Below, in pieces: positions 42,509-48,733 of a stretch of 48,733 nt of DNA. Made by a program: the position numbers and the translations under genes. Below the pieces are notes generated by a model. It was not told the DNA's origin, ran no database searches, and worked only from the letters and a program-made list of their open reading frames with translations. Each line of letters opens with the position of its first letter. Positions within the stretch are counted from its first letter, which is position 1. The stretch lies in NCBI RefSeq assembly GCF_900102375.1, contig NZ_FNBO01000019.1:1-48733 (forward strand), given 5' to 3'. Source of the DNA: Halorubrum xinjiangense (lineage in GTDB: Archaea; Halobacteriota; Halobacteria; Halobacteriales; Haloferacaceae).

Positions 42509-43513
42509 TCACCAGCGGCGACGCTCCCACACGGGCCGCCGTCCCCCACGGCTCGCGTCGTCTCGGACCCGCCCGTCCGCGTCGGTCGGCAGCGCGAACC
42601 GGCCTTGGAGCACGCTCGGTACCTCCTCGGCCCGGGCGCGCAACAGCGCGTCGTCGACCGCGCGGAGGCGGAGCATCGGCCGCCCCGGCCCCATCGGCAC
42701 CTTGATCGACTCGATCAGCCCCCGGTCGACGAGCGCCTGTCGGTCGCCGGTGAACTCCTGTGCCGGGGCGATCCCGACGCCGTCGGTCCCGACCCACCTC
42801 CGCAGGTCCCGGAAGAGGAGGTCGTGTCGCGCCCCGAGCGCGACGAGCAGCGTCCGGTCTGTCACCTCGGTCGTGCGTCCGAACTCGCCGGAATCGAGCG
42901 ACGCCAGCACGGTCGCTAAGTCGTCCGCGAACCGGTCGTCGAGGACCTCGCGCGCGGCGGCGAGCAGTCGAGTCCGCGAGGGCATCCCGACGGTCTCCGA
43001 CGACGCCGCGTCGAACCGCGACTCGACCGTCGCGCGGGCGCCGTTGACCGCCTCCGCATCGGTGTCGACCGCCTCCGCGTCTGTACTGGCCGCCGTCGTC
43101 GCGAGCGTCCGGTCCCCCCGGGGTCCGACGACGGCGTCGACGCGGTCGGGGCTCGCGAACACCGTCCCGCCCGTCCCGTGGCCGAGCGGCTCGCCGATCC
43201 GGATCCGTAGCTCGCCGTTCTCGACCGCCTCTGCGACCGCGGTGCCGAGGACGAGCGCGCGGGAGAGCGCGTCGACGACGCCCGGGCGACAGGCGATCTG
43301 CCACGGCGGGCCCGACGAGCGCTCGCGCGCGGCGAGCACGGACGGCAACAGCCGGATCGGCACGCCGACCGCGACGACCGCGGATCGGCCCGTCAGCGCG
43401 GCCTCGACCGCGTCGGCGAGCGGGTCGTCGGGTCGGGGGAGGACGTCGGCGACTTCGGAGCCACCGCTGGCGGCGTCGGAGACGTTCTCGGTGCCGGCAT
43501 CGTCCGCGGTCAC
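42509..43513 (-). CDS. TbsP-like (DUF5821) transcriptional regulator
   Basis: A 334-residue protein with a GTG start. The N-terminal part (VPIRLLPSVLAARE to VDAVVGPRGDR) looks like a Rossmann-type sensor domain. The C-terminal part (TDRTLLVALGARHDLLFRDLRRWVGTDGVGIA, then FTGDRQALVDRGLIESIKVPMGPGRPMLRL) has the form of a winged helix. This layout resembles the haloarchaeal TbsP regulators, as I remember them. A linker with two repeated DTDAEAV-like stretches near 165-180 is disordered. Possible role: metabolic gene control. It lies between the aminotransferase and trmI genes, all minus strand. Confidence 0.6.
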   Translation of the reverse strand: MTADDAGTENVSDAASGGSEVADVLPRPDDPLADAVEAALTGRSAVVAVGVPIRLLPSVLAARERSSGPPWQIACRPGVVDALSRALVLGTAVAEAVENGELRIRIGEPLGHGTGGTVFASPDRVDAVVGPRGDRTLATTAASTDAEAVDTDAEAVNGARATVESRFDAASSETVGMPSRTRLLAAAREVLDDRFADDLATVLASLDSGEFGRTTEVTDRTLLVALGARHDLLFRDLRRWVGTDGVGIAPAQEFTGDRQALVDRGLIESIKVPMGPGRPMLRLRAVDDALLRARAEEVPSVLQGRFALPTDADGRVRDDASRGGRRPVWERRRW

Positions 43514-43600
43514 ACCGATCGCTGACAGCCGCGACCAGAAAGAACGTTGCGCCGGTCCGGGCGGAGGCCGCGAGGAGAGGAAAGCGTCGGGGCGCCGAAC

Positions 43601-44341
43601 TCAGGGCGCTCGCCCGAACACGAGGTACCCAGTGTGGCCCACGCCCGCGGTGGAGGGGCGGGAGCCGCGGTCGGAGAAGTCCATCTCGCGCTGGATCGTT
43701 TCGAGGGTCTCGACCTCGCTGAATCCGGCCTCGCGGGCCGCGAGCGCCGCCTCGCGCGTCCCCTCGACGAACGGGGAGTAGACGGCGAGGCGGCCGCCGG
43801 GCGCGAGCAGGTCGTCCGCGCGCTCGACGACCGCCGGGGCGTCGCCGGTGTCGAGCGTGAGGACGTCGAACGGCTCGCCCTCGGCGAGCGCGTCCAGCTC
43901 GTCGGTGAGGTCGCCGGTGCGGACCTCGACGCGGTCGGCGACGCCCGCGGTCGTCATGTTCTCGCGAGCGACATCGGCGAACTCGGCGTCGACCTCGTAC
44001 GTCGTCACGTCGGCGCCGGCCCGGCCGAGGTACGCGGCGAGGATGCCCGTGCCGGTGCCGGCGTCGAGGACGCGGTCGCCGCCGGACGCGCCGGTGTGAC
44101 CCAGCACGAGCCCCACGTCGCGCGGCATCATCGGGGCGCCGGTGCGTTCGAGGTGGTTGAACAGGTCGGGGCCGCGGAGCGCGCGGACCTCGAAGACGGT
44201 GCCGAGGTGGGTCTCGACCTCGTCGCCGGCCGCGACGTCTTCGGGGACCTCGAGCACGCCGAGGTCGGTCCCGAACTCCTCGCCGGGCTCAAGCAGGTAC
44301 TCGCGGTCCTCGTGGACGAGCAGGTACGCGGCGTCCGTCAC
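43601..44341 (-). CDS. trmI: tRNA (adenine-N1)-methyltransferase, TrmI-type
   Basis: A 246-residue SAM-dependent methyltransferase. The N-terminal strand-rich domain (AAYLLVHEDREYLLEPG) is followed by a Rossmann fold with motif I VLDAGTGTGILAAYLG near 93, DVTTYEVDAEF near 112 and the catalytic-loop region DVLTLDTGDAP near 158. The layout fits archaeal TrmI, which methylates adenines 57/58 in tRNA. The GTG start overlaps the nac stop (GTGA), so it is coupled to nac. Confidence 0.82.
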   Translation of the reverse strand: MTDAAYLLVHEDREYLLEPGEEFGTDLGVLEVPEDVAAGDEVETHLGTVFEVRALRGPDLFNHLERTGAPMMPRDVGLVLGHTGASGGDRVLDAGTGTGILAAYLGRAGADVTTYEVDAEFADVARENMTTAGVADRVEVRTGDLTDELDALAEGEPFDVLTLDTGDAPAVVERADDLLAPGGRLAVYSPFVEGTREAALAAREAGFSEVETLETIQREMDFSDRGSRPSTAGVGHTGYLVFGRAP

Positions 44342-44751
44342 TGCAGGTCCGAGATCGCTCGCGCGGGCTCGCCGTTGGCCGCCTCTAAGGCTTCGCGGGC
44401 GGCCTCCTTCGAGACGCCGGCCTGCTGGGCGACCAGTTTCACGTCCTCCTCGGGGATGCCCTCGTCGCCGTCGTCCGCGTCGTCGAGCGCCGGGTCGTCC
44501 GCGTCGCCGCCCTCGACCGCGGTCGCGCCACCCGCGCCCGCGTCGGCCACCTCGTCGGGGGAGCCGACGATCTGGTAGGTCTCCTGGCCTTGGGCGTCCA
44601 TCTTGGTGACCTGGGCGCCGTCGAAGACGAGGTCGTCGCCGTCGGCCGTCTCGATGACGACCCGCTCGGCGTCGAGCTCCTCGACGTCGATCCCCATCTG
44701 TTTCATCATCTGTTTCATCTTTCGCGGGTTCATGCCGCCGCCTCCGAACAT
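44338..44751 (-). CDS. nac: Nascent polypeptide-associated complex protein (NAC)
   Basis: A 137-residue archaeal NAC, a ribosome-associated chaperone. The start MFGGGGMNPRKMKQMMKQMGIDVEEL is typical; the NAC domain follows (VVIETADGDDLVFDGAQVTKMDAQGQETYQIVG). A Gly/Ala/Asp linker then leads to a C-terminal UBA-like domain (EDVKLVAQQAGVSKEAAREALEAANGEPARAISDL). The ATG at 44751 is supported by the exact family N-terminus. It forms an operon with trmI. Confidence 0.95.
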   Translation of the reverse strand: MFGGGGMNPRKMKQMMKQMGIDVEELDAERVVIETADGDDLVFDGAQVTKMDAQGQETYQIVGSPDEVADAGAGGATAVEGGDADDPALDDADDGDEGIPEEDVKLVAQQAGVSKEAAREALEAANGEPARAISDLQ

Positions 44752-44963
44752 GGTCAGCGCTTCGGCCGGACGACACAAAAAGGGTGTCGACACAGGGCGA
44801 GCGGCCGGGGCTCCGCGGGGGCTCGCGCCTCGACTGCGGCGAGGTCCGCGCGCTCGACGGCGACGCGGATCGGCGCTCGACGGCGGCGAGGTCCGGCGCG
44901 TCCGATGCCGGCGAACCGGACCGCGACGACGGGGTTGATACGTGTCGCGCGCGAGGCGGAGGT

Positions 44964-45755
44964 ATGTACATCGCGGACCACACTTGGCCGGAGCTGGGCG
45001 ACGCGCTGTCCCCCGGATCCGTCGCGCTCGTCCCGCTCGGCTCGACCGAACAGCACGGCCCGCACCTCCCGCTCGCGACCGACCACCTGATCGCGGAGGG
45101 ACTCGCGACGGCGGCCGCCGAGCGCTCCGATGCGTTCCGGACGCCGACGATCACCGTCGGCGTCAGCCCACACCACCGACAGTTCCCGGGGACGATGTGG
45201 GTTGACCCGCCCGAGTTCCGCGACTACGTCGAGTCGTTCGCGCGGAACCTCGCGTACCACGGCATCGACCGCGTGGTGTTCGTCAACGCCCACGGCGGTA
45301 ACGTCCAGCACCTCCGCGAGGTCGGCCGCCGGCTCCACGAGGACGAGGTCGCCTACGCCGTCGAGTGGATGTGGGACGAGTCGATCCCGGAGTTAGTCGA
45401 CGACCTCTTCGAGCGCAACGGCCCCCACGCGGGCCCCAAGGAAACTGCGATGATCACCCACCTCGCGCCCGACCTCGTCCGCGAGGACCGGCTCGAAGAC
45501 GCCCGCGACGGCGGACTCGTCGACCTCGACGACGCCGACACGATGGTCCACGGGGCTCGCACCTTCTACGACGCGGTCGACAACTCCGCGAACGGCGCGT
45601 TCGGCGACCCGACCGACGTGACCCCGGAGAAGAGCGAGCGCTTGTTCGAGGCCGCCGCGGACCAGCTCGTCCAGCTGGCGGAGTGGATCGGCGACCGCGA
45701 CGAGAGCGAGCTGTTCCCGGAGCCTCGGGTCGAGCGAAAAATCGAGAGCCGCTAA
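44964..45755 (+). CDS. Creatininase-family amidohydrolase
   Basis: A 263-residue metal-dependent amidohydrolase. The metal ligands are visible in PLGSTEQHGPHLPLATDH near 25-42 (Glu, His, Asp/His) and VFVNAHGGNVQHL near 107-118, with Glu in the AGPKETAMITHLAPD region near 160. The family includes creatininase, mycofactocin protease MftE and the archaeal formamide hydrolase ArfB, which acts after GTP cyclohydrolase III in flavin/F420 synthesis. The neighbouring MptE gene (a GTP-derived pterin enzyme) makes ArfB plausible, but the assignment is not certain. The convergent mptE gene overlaps it by four bases. Confidence 0.85.
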   Translation: MYIADHTWPELGDALSPGSVALVPLGSTEQHGPHLPLATDHLIAEGLATAAAERSDAFRTPTITVGVSPHHRQFPGTMWVDPPEFRDYVESFARNLAYHGIDRVVFVNAHGGNVQHLREVGRRLHEDEVAYAVEWMWDESIPELVDDLFERNGPHAGPKETAMITHLAPDLVREDRLEDARDGGLVDLDDADTMVHGARTFYDAVDNSANGAFGDPTDVTPEKSERLFEAAADQLVQLAEWIGDRDESELFPEPRVERKIESR

Positions 45756-46477
45756 CCGTCGGCGGAGCCCGATTCAGACGTTTCCCCGAAAATCTCGCTC
45801 AGGGCAGCGTCCGCCGCCTCGCGGCGTCCGTCCAGAATCTCGAACTCCTCGTCGCGCCGGCGTTCGAGCCAGCGCAGCAGCCGCGCGGCCCAGTCGAGCT
45901 TCCGCGCCTTCATCGGGTCGACGTCGGGGTCGTCGAACTCCCAGCCCGGGAAGACGAGGTCGCCGGCCCCGACGTGGTCGGCGAGGAACGCGGCGCGGTC
46001 GCCGTCGGTGAACCCGCCGGTGTTCCGGACCGGGCCGACCGGGGCCGCCTGCGTCGTCGCAAGCGTCCACTCGTCGGCGAAGCGCGGGAGCCACTCGCGG
46101 ACCGCCGGGACGTTGTCGCCGTGGGCGTGGGCGGCGACGGGGACGCCGTCGCGGGTCAGCGCCGCCGCAGTCTCCGGGTTCTTGTCGAGGTCGGTCACCA
46201 TACAGTCGACGGCGACGCCGCGGTCGGCGAGGACGTCGACGGCAGTCGAGGCCGCGACGACGACGTCGGCGTCGCGGGCGAGCGCGACCTCGTCGGCGAG
46301 GCAGGGCGCCGCGCCCGCGACGGCGACGGTCCGGCCCTCCCAGTCGCCGAGGCGGTCGAGCGGGAACGGCGTGGCGAGGTCGGCGGCGACGTCGCGGGCG
46401 CGCTCGTCGGCCGCGCGGTCGAACCCGAAGTCGGTGAGGATCGCCTCGTAGACCGGTTCGAAGGCCGGGAAGTTCAC
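45752..46477 (-). CDS. mptE: 6-hydroxymethyl-7,8-dihydropterin pyrophosphokinase, MptE-type
   Basis: A 241-residue DUF115 enzyme, archaeal MptE, that uses ATP to pyrophosphorylate 6-hydroxymethyl-dihydropterin. Characteristic are TVAVAGAAPCL near 50, DVVVAASTAVDVLADRGVAVDCMVTDLDKNPE near 70-100 with the metal-binding DLDKN, VPVAAHAHGDNVP near 115 and VRNTGGFTDGDRAAFLADH near 150. Archaea use this in place of FolK. It lies 162 bases downstream of the folP-like gene on the same strand, and its product would be that enzyme's substrate. Confidence 0.9.
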   Translation of the reverse strand: MNFPAFEPVYEAILTDFGFDRAADERARDVAADLATPFPLDRLGDWEGRTVAVAGAAPCLADEVALARDADVVVAASTAVDVLADRGVAVDCMVTDLDKNPETAAALTRDGVPVAAHAHGDNVPAVREWLPRFADEWTLATTQAAPVGPVRNTGGFTDGDRAAFLADHVGAGDLVFPGWEFDDPDVDPMKARKLDWAARLLRWLERRRDEEFEILDGRREAADAALSEIFGETSESGSADG

Positions 46478-46639
46478 GGGGAGATCACGCTCGGAACGGA
46501 CGTCACGCGAGTCGCCGAACGGCGCCGCCGCTGTTCGGGCGAATTATGGTATGGACCGGAGTGGCACAGAGTACCCCTACCCGCGTGCCCCTCCGGCGTC
46601 CGGTCGATCGGTTGTCTACACGAGGGCATAAACTTTCTC

Positions 46640-47920
46640 TTAACTCACGTATCGGTCGATTTCCGCGATCGCAGCGTCGAGCGGCTCCGAAACGCCGGAT
46701 ACCGCCTCTCTCACCGAATTGATCGCGGCGGGCGTCCCGATCAGGAGTCCGCGGCGGTCGCTCGCGTCGCCGTCGCCGAGCGGCGCCTCGCCCCCGGTGT
46801 CGCCGGTACCGCCGTCGGTCGCCGAGGGAGCCGTCTGCGCCCCGGCGCGGTCCGGGTCGCCGAGCGCGAAGGTCGCGCCGACCGCGTCGCCGCCGACGGT
46901 CGCGGCGCGTAACGCGCCGACTGCGGGGTCGTCGAGCCCGGAGAGCTCGTAGGTGCGGACGACCGCGTTTCCGGCGGCGGCGCGCCCGCCGTCGGTCCCC
47001 TCGGGCGCCTCGGGCGCGCCGATCCGGTTGAGATGGCGCTCGGCCTCGCGGACCGTCGTCACGTCGAGCTCCTCGGCCGCGACGGCGCCGGAGTCGCCGG
47101 GGCGGTGGCGGTCGCGCGCGAACTCGGCGCCGATCAAGGCGGCGTCCCGGGTCTCGGCCACGTCGTGGGTGCGGATCACGTGGGCGCCGCGCTCGACCGC
47201 CATCGACGTGGCGGCGAGCGAGACGGGGAGCGCCTCCTCGGTGCTCCGACCCGCGATGGTCCTGAGGAAGCTCTTGCGGTTGATCGAGACGAGCAGGGGG
47301 CGGCCGTACCCGCGGAACTCCCGCAGCCGGTGGAACGTCTCGCGGTCGTCTTCGTGGGTCTTCGCCGCCGACCAGCCGCCGAACGCGGGGTCGAGGATGG
47401 TCTTGTCGGTAAACCCGTTCATCGACAGGGCCTCGTAGATGTCGTCGACGTCCTCGATGGCGCCCGGTCGCTCGAGGTCCGGCGGCGAGGCCATCTTCGA
47501 GACCGCCACGTCGTGTTCACGGCAGACGCGGGGCATCTCGGGGTCGGCGAAGCCGCAGATATCGTTGACCATGTCGAAGCCGCGCGAGAGCGCCTCGTCG
47601 GCGACCTCGTGATAGCGCGTCTCGATCGACCAGACGGCGTCGCCAGAAGTCGATTCGAGCGTCTCGACGGCGGTGTCGAGCCGGTCCAGCTCCTGTTCGG
47701 CAGAGAGCACGTCGAGGTCCTTGTTCGCCGATTCGAGGCCCACGTCGACGATGTCGGCGCCCTCGCCGATCAGCTCCTCGTCGACGTACCGAGCCGCCTC
47801 GCCCGGGTCGTCGTACACGCTCGGGTCGTACGGTGACTCCTCGGAGACGTTGAGCACGCCCATGATCCGGGGCGGGTGGTCGTCGCCGATCCCCAGCCCT
47901 GCGGCGTCCACATTTCGCAT
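46640..47920 (-). CDS. folP: Dihydropteroate synthase-like protein
   Basis: A 426-residue protein with an N-terminal dihydropteroate synthase barrel (about 1-255) and a C-terminal extension of about 170 residues not found in bacterial FolP. The barrel keeps IMGVLNVSEES, NDICGFADP, TILDPAFGGWSAAK, LVSINRKSFL and IRTHDV. The canonical TPDSFSDG and GGESTRPG loops are replaced by SEESPYDPS and DVGLESANK, so p-aminobenzoate binding may differ. The extension contains a low-complexity Gly/Asp/Thr stretch (near 335-375). Likely role: folate-like pterin synthesis with the adjacent MptE. A TATA box lies 27 bases upstream of the ATG. Confidence 0.82.
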   Translation of the reverse strand: MRNVDAAGLGIGDDHPPRIMGVLNVSEESPYDPSVYDDPGEAARYVDEELIGEGADIVDVGLESANKDLDVLSAEQELDRLDTAVETLESTSGDAVWSIETRYHEVADEALSRGFDMVNDICGFADPEMPRVCREHDVAVSKMASPPDLERPGAIEDVDDIYEALSMNGFTDKTILDPAFGGWSAAKTHEDDRETFHRLREFRGYGRPLLVSINRKSFLRTIAGRSTEEALPVSLAATSMAVERGAHVIRTHDVAETRDAALIGAEFARDRHRPGDSGAVAAEELDVTTVREAERHLNRIGAPEAPEGTDGGRAAAGNAVVRTYELSGLDDPAVGALRAATVGGDAVGATFALGDPDRAGAQTAPSATDGGTGDTGGEAPLGDGDASDRRGLLIGTPAAINSVREAVSGVSEPLDAAIAEIDRYVS

Positions 47921-47942
47921 ACGATCAACACGGGCGCGAGCG

Positions 47943-47950
47943 ATATAAAC
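47943..47950 (-). promoter_or_regulatory. TATA box for folP-mptE
   Basis: GTTTATAT on the minus strand lies about 27 bases from the folP ATG (47920), fitting a leaderless transcript. Confidence 0.55.
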
Positions 47951-47995
47951 GGGACGAGTACCCGACGCGTTCGCCGGGGAACCGACCGCACGATC

Positions 47996-48290
47996 GTTTA
48001 TAAATGGTCCGCGGTGCGGTGGCGCGGCGGCAGTGCGGCGGCGCGTGCCTGCGAGCGGCCGCCATCGGCGGCCGCGAGGAGCACCGCGCGAGGGAGTCAG
48101 TCGCCGGAGCGAAGCGGAGGCGACTGACGAGGCTGGGGAGGCGTGAGGCGCGGTTGCGGGCGGGACTCAAAGGGGCAGCCGCGAGGGCGAAGCACGACGA
48201 CGCAAGGACCGCAAGGAGGGAGCGCCAGCGACTGACTGAGGACCGCAGCGAGTCGCGCGAGTCCTCGCGGCTGGGGCTTTGGCGGTGTTC
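47996..48290 (+). repeat. Structured dispersed repeat, copy 3
   Basis: Third copy, same orientation. GTTTATAAAT is followed by GGTGCGGTGGCGCG. A hairpin GCGGCCGCC-ATC-GGCGGCCGC sits inside GCGCGTGC/GCACCGCGC. A second hairpin joins GTCAGTCGCC (48096-48105) to GGCGACTGAC (48119-48128) and closes the same loop as copy 2. The closing helix joins 48168-48188 to 48261-48281 with CAAAG/CTTTG, the GGG/GGG loop, and CAGCC/GGCTG where copy 2 has CAGTC/GACTG, a compensatory change. GTTTATAAAC (about 48311-48320) and ATTTATAAAC (about 48369-48378) follow downstream. Confidence 0.8.
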
Positions 48291-48393
48291 GCCATTGATC
48301 CGTCAGCGATTGTTTATAAACGGATGGCTGCGACTTTGGAAGTGCTCGTCGTCGATCCGTCAACAGCCATTTATAAACAGGCGGACGGCCAGA
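48291..48393. other. Spacer with TATA-like boxes before IS6 element
   Basis: No gene is seen. It contains two TATA-like boxes (GTTTATAAAC, ATTTATAAAC), each shortly after a GATCCGTCA-type sequence (48297-48305 and 48354-48362), so a short direct repeat is present. These may be promoters for the repeat or for the downstream transposase. Confidence 0.4.
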
Positions 48394-48733
48394 CGCGGTG
48401 TTAAGTTAAGAATGAGGCGGGACGAGGATTCAGTGCCTATGCCGAAAACCGCCCGCCTCACCGAGTCTACCGAGTGGATCGACTTGGGGTTTGTGGAGCG
48501 AGAACGGACACCCCGCGAGATCATTGAAAAGGGTATTCGCCACCATCTCGCTGGACTATCACTTTCGAATACAGTTATTCTTCTTGAGGAGTTGGGTGTC
48601 GATCGAAGTCGTGTTGCTGTTCACAATTGGGTACAGAAAGCCGATCTACAGCCAGCTGACGGTGAGAGCCCGGATCGCGTTGCGGTCGATCAGAAAGCGA
48701 TCCGGATCAACGACGAGCAGTACTGGCTGTACG
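48394..48733 (+). mobile_element. Left part of an IS6-family element (partial)
   Basis: The transposase gene begins at 48439 and runs off the window. The segment GCGGTGTTAAGTTAAG (48395-48410) just upstream is the kind of sequence expected at the terminal repeat of a haloarchaeal IS6-like element, but the right end is not in view, so the exact boundary is a guess. Confidence 0.55.
48439..48733 (+). CDS. IS6-family transposase, N-terminal part
   Basis: The first 98 codons are visible; the gene continues past the window. The N-terminus MPKTARLTESTEWIDLGFVERERTPREI, shown here in two halves only, is followed by the helix-turn-helix region (GLSLSNTVILLEELGVDRSRVAVHNWVQKADLQPA) and the first catalytic Asp at VAVDQKAIRI. 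These match haloarchaeal IS6-type transposases (ISH14/ISH15 group). Codon use is more AT-rich than neighbouring genes, a sign of recent arrival. Confidence 0.85.
   Translation, partial: MPKTARLTESTEWIDLGFVERERTPREIIEKGIRHHLAGLSLSNTVILLEELGVDRSRVAVHNWVQKADLQPADGESPDRVAVDQKAIRINDEQYWLY

Noticed and set aside
41379-43781. Long plus-strand open frame opposite aminotransferase and TbsP-like genes
   Set aside because: Antisense to three supported genes; no recognisable domain.

Overview
The window is chromosomal DNA from a halophilic archaeon, most like Halorubrum or a close relative. It is very GC-rich, its proteins are strongly acidic, many genes begin with GTG, and several TATA boxes lie about 27 bases upstream of a start codon, as expected for leaderless transcripts. 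Family content agrees: phosphomevalonate decarboxylase, diadenylate cyclase DacZ, archaeal methionine adenosyltransferase, archaeal NAC, halocyanin, haloarchaeal IS6-type transposase and twin-arginine lipoproteins.

Layout. 1-332: window edge with an IS200/IS605-type end remnant. 333-5412: halocyanin, then a minus-strand run of cysteine synthase, membrane protein, MOSC protein, MFS transporter and PHP phosphoesterase. 5413-5959: first copy of a structured repeat. 5960-10935: thioredoxin, ThuA-like protein, a bat-like regulator divergent from an orphan NuoCD, a TIM-barrel protein and a 31-residue membrane protein. 11021-13755: a TnpB transposon carrying a second TnpB transposon inside its tnpB gene, abutting the last sense codon of pyrI. 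13753-19444: pyrBI, ASCH protein, AtoE-type transporter, ferredoxin, vapBC and mvaD. 19440-19720: second repeat copy. 19758-30615: photolyase, PsiE-like protein, MrfA-like helicase, GNAT, MscS channel with DacZ, GMC oxidoreductase, methyltransferase and aldo/keto reductase. 30721-36199: two coupled lipoproteins, a small zinc finger, an MFS transporter, a GpgS-like glycosyltransferase and a small acidic protein. 36322-47920: multicopper oxidase, SDR, methionine adenosyltransferase, aminotransferase, TbsP-like regulator, NAC with TrmI, creatininase-family protein, MptE and a dihydropteroate synthase-like protein. 47921-48733: third repeat copy, then the start of an IS6-family element.

Linked functions: pyrB and pyrI form aspartate transcarbamoylase; dacZ and mscS couple c-di-AMP synthesis to osmotic response; folP-like and mptE lie in pterin/folate synthesis; photolyase and the MrfA-like helicase are DNA repair; nac and trmI serve translation; vapBC is a toxin-antitoxin pair.

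The strongest candidate for something undescribed is the ~300-base repeat, present three times in the same orientation and always intergenic. Its helices are kept by compensatory base changes and it contains an invariant GGG/GGG internal loop; an A/T-rich, TATA-like box precedes each copy. This suggests a family of structured non-coding RNAs or a structured mobile repeat. Also notable are the nested TnpB elements, whose in silico excision restores an intact gene, and an orphan NuoCD with Trp at the position of the quinone-binding Tyr. All calls come from reading the sequence; no database search was run.
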